Below are positions 49,934 through 59,017 of a DNA stretch of 64,000 bases, piece by piece. Origin of the DNA: an uncultured Eubacteriales bacterium. Lineage in GTDB: Bacteria > Bacillota > Clostridia > Christensenellales > CAG-138. Under the pieces are notes generated by a model that saw only the letters and a program-made list of their open reading frames with translations, was not told the DNA's origin and did not search any database. Numbering within the stretch: position 1 is the first letter of the stretch; each line of letters begins with the position of its first letter. The translations under genes and the position numbers were made by a program. The DNA is taken from assembly GCA_900540495.1 (NCBI GenBank), contig UQGA01000003.1, positions 1 through 64,000 of the forward strand, read 5' to 3'.

Positions 49934-51390
49934 TTGCTCCGGCCGCAAAACAGGCGGCGCTTCCTCTCGAGCAGCTCGGGCAGCTTTTGACAATAGGTCG
50001 CTATATCCTTGGGGTTGGGAATCCGCTCCACGCGATTCTCCGCGCCAAAGACGCGCTTGCTCATGCCACAGGCGCCGTGGGCGAGGATCGAGATCGTCTC
50101 CTCCATCATATCGATGTTATAGGCGCACTCCATGCCCGGCAAGGCATAACCGGTATTCTCGAGATTCCCGCTCATGTACTTCTGGCGGTACATGTAGTAC
50201 GGGCGCATGCCGATCGAACGCGCTGTCGTCGCGCCGGCGGACAGCATCGCGCCGGTAACGTCCGCATCCGGCAACACCCATTCGCCGCGCTCCTGCATCA
50301 ACCGGGAAGCGCGTTTGAGCGCAAGCGTATGCACGGTGAGGTTCTCCGGGCGCATGGCGGCTATTCTGCGCAACGTTTGGGAAAATGCTGCCGCATCCTC
50401 GCCCGGCAGCCCCGCGATAAGATCCATATTGATTGCCGCAAAGCCGACTTCGCGCGCCGCAGCAAAGCAGCGTTCCACATCCGCCGCCTCATGGCCGCGG
50501 CCGATGCGCCGCAGCGTTTCATCGTTCATCGTCTGCGGGTTAATGGAGATGCGGCCGACGCCATGCGCACGCAGGACCGCAAGCTTTTCGGGTGTAATGG
50601 TATCCGGTCGCCCGGCCTCCACGGTGATTTCGGAAAATCCGCCGTAGCAATCGAGCGCAAGGGCAAGCAGGTCGTCGAGTTGCGCAGCGGAAAGCACGGT
50701 TGGCGTGCCGCCCCCGATATACAGCGCGCGTGCGCGAAGCCCTGCCGTCCGCATCAGATGCGCGCCAGCCGCAATATCCTCCCGCAGGGCCTGAAGGTAC
50801 GGAACGAGCTTTTCACCCTTGCCGATGACTTCCGATGCAAACGAACAGTACAGACATCTGGTCCGACAAAATGGGATGCCGATGTATACGTCCAGATCCC
50901 GCTGCGCATCGGCGGATGCAAGGAAGGGCTGCTGAACGCGGTGAATTTCCACAGCCAGCAGCACCTTTTCCGCCGTTACATCGAATATCTCGGCAAGCTG
51001 GCGGCCAGCCTCTGCCTCCCCATGCGATCGGGCAAGCTCGCGCAGCAGCTTCGTCGGGCGGATGCCGGTGAGCGACCCCCAAGGCACGGCAACCTGCGGG
51101 AACAGCATGCGCAGCAGGCGGAACGCCGCAATTTTGAGCGCGCGCTTCTCCTGGCGCTTCCGCTCTAACCGGTCGGTTCCCTCCATGGCCGTTTCCGCCG
51201 TGGCGCAGGGGCCGTTGAGAGCGGCAGCGCACGCAAAAAAACGATCCTCGCGTTCTTCCAGCGTCACGGTGAATGCATACGCCGCCCCCTCTGCAACCTC
51301 GACAATCTCAGCAGGCCCCAGGAACAGGCGAATCTCCTCAGCAATGTCGTTGCGGTATTCCGGACGATTGGTCTGCAATGCAACGATCAC
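49930..51390 (-). CDS. hemZ: Coproporphyrinogen dehydrogenase HemZ (radical SAM)
   Basis: 486 residues; N-terminal ~160-residue extension typical of HemZ, then a HemN-like radical SAM domain with CRTRCLYC (C175, C179, C182), YIGGGTPTVLS and the GLPGED motif. Named for oxygen-independent coproporphyrinogen oxidation; in organisms without full haem synthesis the role is uncertain. It overlaps the MBL gene start by 4 bp. Confidence 0.9.
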   Translation of the reverse strand: MIVALQTNRPEYRNDIAEEIRLFLGPAEIVEVAEGAAYAFTVTLEEREDRFFACAAALNGPCATAETAMEGTDRLERKRQEKRALKIAAFRLLRMLFPQVAVPWGSLTGIRPTKLLRELARSHGEAEAGRQLAEIFDVTAEKVLLAVEIHRVQQPFLASADAQRDLDVYIGIPFCRTRCLYCSFASEVIGKGEKLVPYLQALREDIAAGAHLMRTAGLRARALYIGGGTPTVLSAAQLDDLLALALDCYGGFSEITVEAGRPDTITPEKLAVLRAHGVGRISINPQTMNDETLRRIGRGHEAADVERCFAAAREVGFAAINMDLIAGLPGEDAAAFSQTLRRIAAMRPENLTVHTLALKRASRLMQERGEWVLPDADVTGAMLSAGATTARSIGMRPYYMYRQKYMSGNLENTGYALPGMECAYNIDMMEETISILAHGACGMSKRVFGAENRVERIPNPKDIATYCQKLPELLERKRRLFCGRSN

Positions 51391-52031
51391 TGCCCATCCT
51401 CCCCCGTATTCACAAACGGATTGCAGCGGCGCTCGTGCGCGAGCGTGGTCGCGGGACCGTGACCTGGGTAGAGCGTATAATCGCCCAAAAGCGGGAACAG
51501 CCGCTCCCGCACAGAGCGAACGAGGGTTGCCGGATTTGCGCCGGGGAAGTCCGTGCGGCCCACGCTGTCCTGAAACAGCGTGTCACCGCAAAAAATGACC
51601 CGTTCCTGCTCCAAGACATAGCAGACGCCGCCTTCGCTATGCCCCGGCGTATGGATGACCGAAAACAACAGCTCGCCGCAGGAAATGGTGTCCCCGTCGC
51701 GCAAAAGCCGAGAGGCTTTCGCCGCAGGCAATGCGCGCCCGATCAGCACGGCCAGGCTTTTGCGACTGCTTTGCAGCTTGTCCGCATCGTTCACATGGAT
51801 CGCAACGGAAGCGCCGGTGGCGGCGATAAGCTCAGAAACGCCCCAGATATGGTCAAAATGGCCATGGGTAAGCAGGATTTGCTCACATGTGTTCCCCTCG
51901 CGCCGCAGGCAGTCGAGAACGACCCGGGCGTCGCCAGGGTCGATGACCGCACAGGGGCCGCCGACGCCGTCTGAAACGATATAGGTGTTGACCGCAAGCG
52001 GTCCGCAGGGCAAGGAAATAAGCTGCATCAA
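51387..52031 (-). CDS. MBL-fold metallohydrolase (glyoxalase II-like)
   Basis: 214 residues; zinc motif THGHFDH, then a His in HTPGHSEGG, an Asp in FCGDTLF and a late PGHGP. The size and arrangement match the YqgX/YcbL-type glyoxalase II-like proteins that sit between relA, dtd and hemZ in clostridia. Substrate not known with certainty. Confidence 0.9.
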   Translation of the reverse strand: MMQLISLPCGPLAVNTYIVSDGVGGPCAVIDPGDARVVLDCLRREGNTCEQILLTHGHFDHIWGVSELIAATGASVAIHVNDADKLQSSRKSLAVLIGRALPAAKASRLLRDGDTISCGELLFSVIHTPGHSEGGVCYVLEQERVIFCGDTLFQDSVGRTDFPGANPATLVRSVRERLFPLLGDYTLYPGHGPATTLAHERRCNPFVNTGEDGQ

Positions 52032-52474
52032 AATCTTCTCCTGCTATCCAAAAGAATGGTAAACGGTCCATCGTTGACGAGCGAAACCTGCATTTCGGCG
52101 CGAAAGACGCCCGTCTGTACCGGAACGCGCTCGGCCAGACGCGCCGCACAGGCCTCATACAGCGCCTGCGCCTCCGCAGGCGCAGCCGCGTCCGTATACC
52201 CGGGACGACGGCCATGGCGGGCATCTCCGCATAGCGTAAACTGGGATACAAGAAGGATGCTCCCGCCCACCTCCATGACATCGAGGTTCGACTTCCCGGC
52301 CGAGTCCTCAAAGATGCGCAGATATGGCAGCTTGCCCGTCATAAAGGCGAGATCCTCCTCCGTATCGCCGCGCTCTACGCCAAGGAGCACTACGAGCCCA
52401 ATGCCGATTTGGGCGGTCACCTCATTCTCGACCGAAACCGATGCGCTGGTAACACGCTGCACAACTGCCCGCAT
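52028..52474 (-). CDS. dtd: D-aminoacyl-tRNA deacylase
   Basis: 148 residues; removes D-amino acids mis-attached to tRNA. The two signature motifs SQFTL and NDGPFT (canonical NxGPxT) are present, as is N-terminal MRAVVQRVTSASV. It overlaps the MBL gene by 4 bp and follows relA by 17 bp. Confidence 0.96.
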   Translation of the reverse strand: MRAVVQRVTSASVSVENEVTAQIGIGLVVLLGVERGDTEEDLAFMTGKLPYLRIFEDSAGKSNLDVMEVGGSILLVSQFTLCGDARHGRRPGYTDAAAPAEAQALYEACAARLAERVPVQTGVFRAEMQVSLVNDGPFTILLDSRRRF

Positions 52475-52491
52475 CCGTCAACCGCCTCCTG

Positions 52492-54675
52492 TCAATGATG
52501 CACGCGATAGACCTCGTTGACGCACTTGAGGCGTTTGAGGCTTCGAATGATCTGCTCCAGCTCGGCGGAATTGGACACGGAGAACGTCATGTCCACGACA
52601 TACTTGCCATCGCCAGTCGGCTTGCCGCTCAGACCCTGAATGTTGATGTTCATGCCGGAGAGCAGCGCCGAGATTTCAAGCAGGGTGCCGGCGCGATCCT
52701 CCGCATGAATCTGCAGCGCAGCATGAAACGACGTGTCGGCAGTAATCGCCCATTCCACGTCGATGATCCGGTCGGGATCCCGACAGAGGTTCTCCGCGTT
52801 GGTGCAGTCCGCCCGGTGGACGGAAACGCCGCGTCCCCGCGTAATATATCCGATGATGGCGTCGCCCGGCAGCGGATTGCAACAATTCCCGAATCGTACG
52901 GCCATGCCCGGATCGCCATGTACGATCACGCCGTTGACGGGCACGGCGCGTGGTTTTGCCTGTTGTTGCGCGGAGGGCGCTGCGGAGAGCTGTCCGGTTA
53001 ATTCCTCAGCTTTAACGGCCTTTCGATACCGGTCGCTCAGCTTGTGCAGCACCTGCGACGCCGAAATGCCGCCAAAGCCTATGGCGGAGTACAGGTCGTC
53101 CAACGACGTCATGTTGAGGCGCTTGAGCACCTCGGCGGAATACTCCGGTTTGAGCAGGGTTGCAAGCGGCTGCCCCTGGCGGCGCGCCGTATCCTCCAGC
53201 ATCTCCCGTCCCCGCTGGATGTTTTCCTCGCGGTTCTCCCGCTTGAACCATTGCCGGATGCGGTTTCTGGCCGTCTGCGTTTTGACGATCTTGAGCCAGT
53301 CGCGGCTGGGCCCCTGCTGGCTGTTCGACGTGATGATTTCCACCATGTCGTTGGTCTTGAGCTTGTAGTCCAGCCGCACCAGGTTCCCGTTGACGCGGGC
53401 GCCCTGACAGTGGTGGCCGATGTTTGTGTGGATGCGGTAGGCAAAATCAAGCGGTGTAGAACCCTTGGGCAGGTCAAAAATTTCCCCGCGCGGAGAGAGC
53501 ACGAACACGTATTCGCCAAGAAAGTCCTTGAGAATGTTGTCCACAAACTCCTTGCTGTCCTCGGTAGTGTCGCGCGCCTCCAGGATCTGTCGCAGCCAGC
53601 TCGTCTTACGGTCGAGCATATTCTGCGTGGATCGCCCCTCCTTGTACATCCAGTGCGCGGCAATGCCGTATTCGGCCGTGCGGTGCATCTCATGCGTGCG
53701 AATCTGCACCTCGAACGGAATGCCGTTGTCGCTCAGCAGCGTGGTATGCAACGAGCGGTACATGTTCGGCTTTGGCGTAGCAATATAATCCTTAAAGCGG
53801 CCGGGGAGCGGTTTCCACCCTGCATGGAGCACGCCGAGTGCGGCATAACAGTCGTTGACGGTATCCACGATGACGCGGATGGCGATGAGATCGTACACCT
53901 CGTTGATGCTGCCGTTGATCCGCTGCATCTTGCGGTAAACGCTGTACAGGTGCTTGGGCCGGCCGCTGATAGAAGCGTGAATGCCCGCTTCCTCCAGCCT
54001 GGCGGTAATGCGCTGCATCGCGTCGTTCAACACCGTCTCCCTGTCGGCGCGCTGCTTTTCAAACTGGCGTTTGATGTCGGCATATTCGTCCGGCATGAGG
54101 TAGCGGAACGAAAGGTCCTCCAACTCGCCTTTGATCGCGCCCATGCCAAAGCGGTGTGCAAGAGGCGCATACACCTCGAGCGTCTCCTTCGCCTTGCGCA
54201 TCCGCTTGTAAGGGTTGCAGTAGGCAAGCGTGCGCATGTTGTGCAGCCTGTCGGCCAGCTTGATGATGACGACGCGCACATCCGCCGCAATGGCAAGGAA
54301 CAGCTTGCGCAGGTTTTCCGCCTGCTCCTGTTTCTTGGTAATGTAGGTCTGTTTGCCGGAAATGGTCAGCTTGGTTACGCCGTCAACGAGATGCGCAATC
54401 TCTTCCCCAAATGCCTTCTGTACATCCTCAATGGTAACATCCACGCCATCCTCGACCGCGTCGTGTAACACGGCAGCCGTCACGCTGGAGGCGTCCATGC
54501 CCATATCCATGACGATGCCGGCAACGGCGATGGGATGGATGATGTACGGTTCGCCCGATTCCCGGCGCTGGTTGTGGTGCGCGTCCTCGGCAAAGGCGAG
54601 CGCCTGCTCAAACAGTTCGGCCTGTTCCGGCGTATATCGCTCGCGGAATTTTTGTAGAATTTCCTGCTTATCCAA
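52492..54675 (-). CDS. relA: Bifunctional (p)ppGpp synthetase/hydrolase RelA/SpoT
   Basis: 727 residues: HD hydrolase domain (HNQRRESGEPYIIHP, VLHDAVEDG), synthetase domain (YRSLHTTLL), TGS, helical/zinc-finger and C-terminal ACT domain. The intact HD motif suggests a Rel-type bifunctional enzyme of the stringent response. The start codon is probably TTG 54675, 8 nt after AAGGAGG; a GTG three codons upstream overlaps the binding site itself. Confidence 0.96.
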   Translation of the reverse strand: MDKQEILQKFRERYTPEQAELFEQALAFAEDAHHNQRRESGEPYIIHPIAVAGIVMDMGMDASSVTAAVLHDAVEDGVDVTIEDVQKAFGEEIAHLVDGVTKLTISGKQTYITKKQEQAENLRKLFLAIAADVRVVIIKLADRLHNMRTLAYCNPYKRMRKAKETLEVYAPLAHRFGMGAIKGELEDLSFRYLMPDEYADIKRQFEKQRADRETVLNDAMQRITARLEEAGIHASISGRPKHLYSVYRKMQRINGSINEVYDLIAIRVIVDTVNDCYAALGVLHAGWKPLPGRFKDYIATPKPNMYRSLHTTLLSDNGIPFEVQIRTHEMHRTAEYGIAAHWMYKEGRSTQNMLDRKTSWLRQILEARDTTEDSKEFVDNILKDFLGEYVFVLSPRGEIFDLPKGSTPLDFAYRIHTNIGHHCQGARVNGNLVRLDYKLKTNDMVEIITSNSQQGPSRDWLKIVKTQTARNRIRQWFKRENREENIQRGREMLEDTARRQGQPLATLLKPEYSAEVLKRLNMTSLDDLYSAIGFGGISASQVLHKLSDRYRKAVKAEELTGQLSAAPSAQQQAKPRAVPVNGVIVHGDPGMAVRFGNCCNPLPGDAIIGYITRGRGVSVHRADCTNAENLCRDPDRIIDVEWAITADTSFHAALQIHAEDRAGTLLEISALLSGMNINIQGLSGKPTGDGKYVVDMTFSVSNSAELEQIIRSLKRLKCVNEVYRVHH

Positions 54676-54716
54676 CCCATCCACCTCCTTTCAGAGCCAG
54701 CATCCAACAGAACGGA

Positions 54717-54744
54717 AAAAATCAACGGACAACCGTTGATTTTT
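54717..54744. terminator. Bidirectional terminator between apt and relA
   Basis: Perfect 12-bp stem AAAAATCAACGG/CCGTTGATTTTT (54717-54728 with 54733-54744, 4-nt loop). On the minus strand it follows apt and lies only 42 bp before the relA start. Confidence 0.9.
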
Positions 54745-54758
54745 CTGCGCTGCGCGAA

Positions 54759-55274
54759 TCAGTACTGAATCGCAGACCAGACATCGTAACCGCTGAGGAC
54801 CCTACGCGCATCGAATTCCGACTTGAGCTCGATGGCGAACCGGAAGCCGACAACGATGCCGCCCGCCTGTTCGACGAGTTTGGCCGTGGCGAGCGCCGTG
54901 CCGCCGGTGGCGAGCAGGTCGTCTACGATTACGACGCGCTGGCCCGGCCGAATGGCGTCCTCATGGATTTCCAGCACATCTGAACCGTACTCCAGCCCAT
55001 ACTCATAGCGCATGGTCTTGCAGGGCAGCTTGCCCGGCTTGCGCGCGATGACAAAGCCGGCGCCAAGCGCATAGGCCAGCGCGGAGCCGATGACGAACCC
55101 CCTCGCCTCCGGGCCGATGACCAGGTCTACCTTTTCGTCTCCGAGCGAAGCTGCCAGCTCATCGATGAGCGCCCGATAGCCTTCCCCATCCTTGAGCAGC
55201 GTGGTAATGTCGCGAAACAGCACGCCGGGAATCGGAAAATCAGGAATGCTACGAATCTTTTCCTTCAGGTCCAT
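54759..55274 (-). CDS. apt: Adenine phosphoribosyltransferase
   Basis: 171 residues; salvages adenine with PRPP to AMP. N-terminal IPDFPIPGVLFRDITTLL, PRPP loop VVIVDDLLATGGTA. The ATG at 55274 is preceded by GGAGG and lies inside the recJ-apt junction, 22 bp after recJ stop; the frame extends 15 codons upstream. Confidence 0.96.
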   Translation of the reverse strand: MDLKEKIRSIPDFPIPGVLFRDITTLLKDGEGYRALIDELAASLGDEKVDLVIGPEARGFVIGSALAYALGAGFVIARKPGKLPCKTMRYEYGLEYGSDVLEIHEDAIRPGQRVVIVDDLLATGGTALATAKLVEQAGGIVVGFRFAIELKSEFDARRVLSGYDVWSAIQY

Positions 55275-55296
55275 GTGCTCTACCTCCAATGTAACG

Positions 55297-57348
55297 CTAT
55301 ATTTGAGCTCGTACCGCACGACGGTACAGCGCGCTATCCGTCAACTGCCGCTGCAGCGGCTGCGGCACCGGAACGATCTGCCCCCGCTGTTGATCCGCCA
55401 GCAGAAAGCCCAAATCCAGAAACAGGCAGCAGGCAAACAGGTCGTCGGCATCCACCAGCTCGGATGCCGTTCTCATCGGAACGCCATCCCCAATCATCCT
55501 GCGCAGCCGCACATATCGTCGCCGTAAAGCATCCGCCTCAAGATGAAGCGCCGCAAACGGAGAAACGCCGTGCGAAGCGACAAACACTTCACACAGTTTA
55601 TCATAATCGACATCCGTATTGTACAGCACTTTTGATAAAAATGCACGAAAAACTTTTGCTGCATCGACGGGGAACGCCTCGGCAAGCCGCAATTCGACGC
55701 GTGCGCACCCGCCAAATTCGTTGCGCTGCGGCGCATACAGCAGCGTCCAGTGTACGGGAGCGGCAAGTTCGGCCGTCCGCCCGCCAAAGCCGAAGCCAAC
55801 CGCCCGAAAGGCGCTGGCCTCGCGCCGCACCGTCATCGAAGCATGCGTACCCTGTCCACCGATCCGGCGCACATCCGCGAGCTCCGCATTGATCATGCGA
55901 AAAACGGGTTCCGGATTTCCTTCGCCAAATGGGGCGAGGCGTTGCAGGGCAGAAACGGCCTCCACCGTCAGCTCGGCCGGATCGATATCCTCCTCAAAGG
56001 GCGAAACCGGTTCAAACGTTTCCGCGGGAACGTGGCGCAGCAAATAGCTCTCAAGATCAGCCGCAAAAGCATCGAACCGCTCGGGCAGCATGGTGATCCC
56101 GGCAGCGCGCGCATGGCCGCCGAAGCGCTCAAAGCGATCTGAAAACGCGGTTAAGCAGGCATGGAGATCGAGATTGGGAATGCTGCGGCAGGAACCGGTC
56201 AACAGATCGCCGCTTTTGCCAAACAGGAGCGTCGGGCGATGAAACCGCTCCGTAAGCCGGGAAGCGACGATTCCGATCACGCCGAGATGCCAGTCCTCCC
56301 CGAATAAAACGATCGAACGTCTGTCGGAAAGCGTATCAGGCGGATAACGGGTTTCAATGTCGTTCAAAATGCGCTGTTCCTCTGTACGGCGCATGCGGTT
56401 CTGCCCGTCCAGCCAGGCGGCAAGTTCCGCTGCCTGCGCCGCGTCCTGCGAAAGCAAGAGCGTCACGGCGCGATCCGCGTCCGACATGCGGCCGGCCGCA
56501 TTGAGCCGTGGCGCAAGCAGAAACGCCAACGTTTCGCCGGTCAGCGGCCGGTCGCCCTGCCCAGCGCAGGACAACAGGGCGGAGAGTCCAACGTGATCCG
56601 AGATCGTTTCCAATCCAAGGGAAACGATCGCCCGGTTTTCTCCCAGCAACGGCACCACATCGGCCACGGTCGCAACGGCTGCAAGCGCCAACCAGTTGCC
56701 ATGGTCCCCGCCCGGGTCCAGCGCGCGCGACAGCTGAAGCGCAACGCCGGCGCCGCACAGGGCTGCGTTGGGGTAGGCGCTGTCGCCCCGGGTCGCGGCG
56801 ACAACCGCACAAGCCGCCGGCAGGACCTCCCGCGGCAGATGGTGGTCCGTCACGATGAGTTCCATGCCGAGCAACCGACAGGTCTGCGCCTCGTCAAGCG
56901 CAGAAATGCCATTGTCCACCGTAATGACGAGCCGGGCGCCATCCCGCGCGATTTCTCGAAGCGCCTCCGCATGTAAGCCGTAACCTTCCCCATGGCGGGA
57001 AGGAATGCGATAAAAGGCGTCGGCGCCAAGCCTGCGCAGACAGTCGATCAAAATGGCCGTTGCGCAAACGCCGTCGGCGTCGTAGTCGCCATAGACGCAA
57101 ATGCGTTCTCCGCACGCGACGGCCCGTCGAATGCGGGAAACCGCGGCTTCCATATCCGGAAGGGCGAACGGGTCGCACAGGTCGCGGAACGAAGGGTGCA
57201 AAAATGCGTTGATCGCGCCGTCGTCCGTCACACCGCGTCGGATCAGCGCGCGGCCAACGAGCGGCGGCAGATCGTACAGCGTACAGATGTGCGTCAAAAG
57301 CGCGGCGTCATAGCCGCCTTCATAGTTGCAGACGCACAGCGGTTTCAC
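55297..57348 (-). CDS. recJ: Single-stranded-DNA-specific exonuclease RecJ
   Basis: 683 residues; 5'-3' ssDNA exonuclease of recombination and repair. DHH motifs in GDYDADGVCATA, ITVDNG and VTDHH; the DHHA1 motif GGHARAAGIT follows, then the OB domain and a Firmicutes-type C-terminal extension. The start is GTG 57348, overlapping the stop of the radical SAM gene (GTGA); the frame extends 88 codons into that gene without RecJ similarity. Confidence 0.95.
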   Translation of the reverse strand: MKPLCVCNYEGGYDAALLTHICTLYDLPPLVGRALIRRGVTDDGAINAFLHPSFRDLCDPFALPDMEAAVSRIRRAVACGERICVYGDYDADGVCATAILIDCLRRLGADAFYRIPSRHGEGYGLHAEALREIARDGARLVITVDNGISALDEAQTCRLLGMELIVTDHHLPREVLPAACAVVAATRGDSAYPNAALCGAGVALQLSRALDPGGDHGNWLALAAVATVADVVPLLGENRAIVSLGLETISDHVGLSALLSCAGQGDRPLTGETLAFLLAPRLNAAGRMSDADRAVTLLLSQDAAQAAELAAWLDGQNRMRRTEEQRILNDIETRYPPDTLSDRRSIVLFGEDWHLGVIGIVASRLTERFHRPTLLFGKSGDLLTGSCRSIPNLDLHACLTAFSDRFERFGGHARAAGITMLPERFDAFAADLESYLLRHVPAETFEPVSPFEEDIDPAELTVEAVSALQRLAPFGEGNPEPVFRMINAELADVRRIGGQGTHASMTVRREASAFRAVGFGFGGRTAELAAPVHWTLLYAPQRNEFGGCARVELRLAEAFPVDAAKVFRAFLSKVLYNTDVDYDKLCEVFVASHGVSPFAALHLEADALRRRYVRLRRMIGDGVPMRTASELVDADDLFACCLFLDLGFLLADQQRGQIVPVPQPLQRQLTDSALYRRAVRAQI

Positions 57349-58694
57349 GGCGTTTGCGTCCCGTTTTTGCCGCGCTCCGACAGCGCAATGCCAATCGCGC
57401 ATTCCGTCCGCTTGCGCAACATCTGACAGCCAAGCGCATACGGGCGGAATATGTCGCCGTTGAACTGAAAGGCGTTTGCCGCGCACCCGCCGCTGCAATA
57501 GTATTTGGCCCAACAGGCGCGGCAGTCCGGTTTGGTTCGCACATTGCAGCCGGCGAACACCGCCTGTTTCGACTCGTCCAGCGTGCCGTCGCAGACGTTC
57601 CCAAGCCTCCACTCCGGCAGGCCGACGAATTGATGGCAGGGGTACAGGTCGCCCTCCGGCGTAACGGCGACGTACTCCGTCCCGGCGCCGCAGCCGGACA
57701 GGCGCTTGCGCAGGCAGGGCCCGCCGGACAGGTCGATCATGAAATGAAAGAAGTTGAACCAGCGGCCGCCGTTTCGTTCTGCAAGATAAAGATCGGCAAG
57801 GCGATCGTATTCTTCAAACACGCGGGGCAGATGCTCCTCGCGGATACTGTACGGGCTGTCATCGGGAAGGACGACCGGCTCAAGCGAAAGCTGGCGGAAG
57901 CCTTCGTTCAGGAGCGATTTGACATCCTCGGTAAAATCAAGGTTGTTGCGCGTGAATGTCCCCCGGATATAATGCTCCCCTTCCCCGCGATCGGCAACCA
58001 GGCGCTTTGCCTTGCTCAAAATGATGTCGTAGGAGCCGCCGCCGTTGACGGTCGGGCGCAGCGCGTCATGTACCTCGCGGCGGCCGTCGAGACTGATGAC
58101 CACATTGTGCATCTCTCGATTGATAAATGCAATCTTTTCCTCATCCAGCGCCACGCAGTTGGTCGTCATGGTAAAATTGATCTTCTTGCCGAAGCGCCGC
58201 TCCTGTTCTCGCCCATAGGCGACGATCTGCCGGCATACGCCAAAATTCATGAGTGGTTCGCCGCCAAACAGGTCGACCTCCAAATGTTTCCTGCCGCCGC
58301 TCCGCGCCATCAAAAAGTCGATGGCCGCGCGGCCCACGGAAAATGGCATCAGCATCCGTGTGCCATGGAATTCACCCGTGGCGGCAAAACAGTACTTGCA
58401 GCGCAAATTGCAGTCGTGCGCCACATGCAGGCACAGCGACTTTATCGCGCTGCCACCTTTTACCGGCGTCGCTTCCTGCGCCGCGGTGTCGATCAGGCCG
58501 GCCGCACGTAGAGAGTCGTACTCATTCAGAATCTCTGCCACATCATCATGCGGCAGCCCGGCCGCCTCGTAGGGGTCTAAGCCGCGTTCAAGGGCGGACA
58601 ACACGGCAAAAGCCCCCGCGTCGAGCAGATGCAGCGCCCCGCTCTCCACGTCGAGCACGATGTTCAGGTCATGAAAACGAAACGTATGGATCAT
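57345..58694 (-). CDS. Radical SAM/SPASM thioether-forming SCIFF peptide maturase
   Basis: 449 residues. N-terminal peptide-recognition-like region (about 1-80), radical SAM core with CNLRCKYC (C95, C99, C102), FGGEPLMNF, then a SPASM domain with GCGAG, DLYPCHQF and CRACWAKYYCSGGC. This fits the maturase that cross-links Cys in SCIFF ranthipeptides, and the SCIFF gene lies 117 bp upstream. ATG 58694 follows GAGGGAG. Its stop overlaps the recJ start. The biological role of mature SCIFF is unknown in general. Confidence 0.94.
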   Translation of the reverse strand: MIHTFRFHDLNIVLDVESGALHLLDAGAFAVLSALERGLDPYEAAGLPHDDVAEILNEYDSLRAAGLIDTAAQEATPVKGGSAIKSLCLHVAHDCNLRCKYCFAATGEFHGTRMLMPFSVGRAAIDFLMARSGGRKHLEVDLFGGEPLMNFGVCRQIVAYGREQERRFGKKINFTMTTNCVALDEEKIAFINREMHNVVISLDGRREVHDALRPTVNGGGSYDIILSKAKRLVADRGEGEHYIRGTFTRNNLDFTEDVKSLLNEGFRQLSLEPVVLPDDSPYSIREEHLPRVFEEYDRLADLYLAERNGGRWFNFFHFMIDLSGGPCLRKRLSGCGAGTEYVAVTPEGDLYPCHQFVGLPEWRLGNVCDGTLDESKQAVFAGCNVRTKPDCRACWAKYYCSGGCAANAFQFNGDIFRPYALGCQMLRKRTECAIGIALSERGKNGTQTP

Positions 58695-58738
58695 CGCATC
58701 TCCCTCGATCCCATCCCGCGCAGGCAAAAACGGAGAAA

Positions 58739-58778
58739 GGGCGCAGCATGGGAAACCGGACTCCCAATGCCAACGCCC
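58739..58778 (-). terminator. Hairpin between SCIFF precursor and maturase
   Basis: Minus strand: GC-rich imperfect stem with outer arms GGGCG/CGCCC and inner arms TGGGA/TCCCA, followed by TTTC. The short T run suggests partial termination, which would favour precursor over maturase mRNA. Confidence 0.55.
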
Positions 58779-58811
58779 CTTACAAAGACATGTTTGCGCG
58801 ATACCGGGCGG

Positions 58812-58955
58812 TTACTTCTCTTCCTTGGCGCACTTCTGGTTGGCAACGGTGCAGGAAGTCTTGCACGCAGACTGGCAGCTCGCCTGGCATTCGCCGCAGG
58901 CGGTCTGCGCGCCGGACTTGATGCAGGGCTGCTGGACGGTTTCAAAATGCTTCAT
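58812..58955 (-). CDS. SCIFF (six-cysteine) ranthipeptide precursor
   Basis: 47 residues, MKHFETVQQPC leader-like start and a C-terminal core TACGECQASCQSACKTSC followed by TVANQKC. Six Cys at 20, 23, 27, 31, 35 and 42 match the SCIFF family (six cysteines in about 45 residues); an additional Cys11 is present. It is the substrate of the neighbouring radical SAM enzyme, which forms thioether cross-links. GGAGG precedes ATG 58955. Confidence 0.95.
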   Translation of the reverse strand: MKHFETVQQPCIKSGAQTACGECQASCQSACKTSCTVANQKCAKEEK

Positions 58956-58988
58956 ATTCGATTCCTCCAAACTTAACCTTATGGACAC

Positions 58989-59017
58989 AGTATACAACGT
59001 TTTGCCCTACAGCGCAA
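58989..59017 (-). promoter_or_regulatory. Promoter of the SCIFF-maturase-recJ-apt unit
   Basis: Minus strand: -35 TTGCGC (59012-59017), 17-bp spacer, -10 TATACT (58989-58994). The -35 overlaps the end of ackA. Confidence 0.8.
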
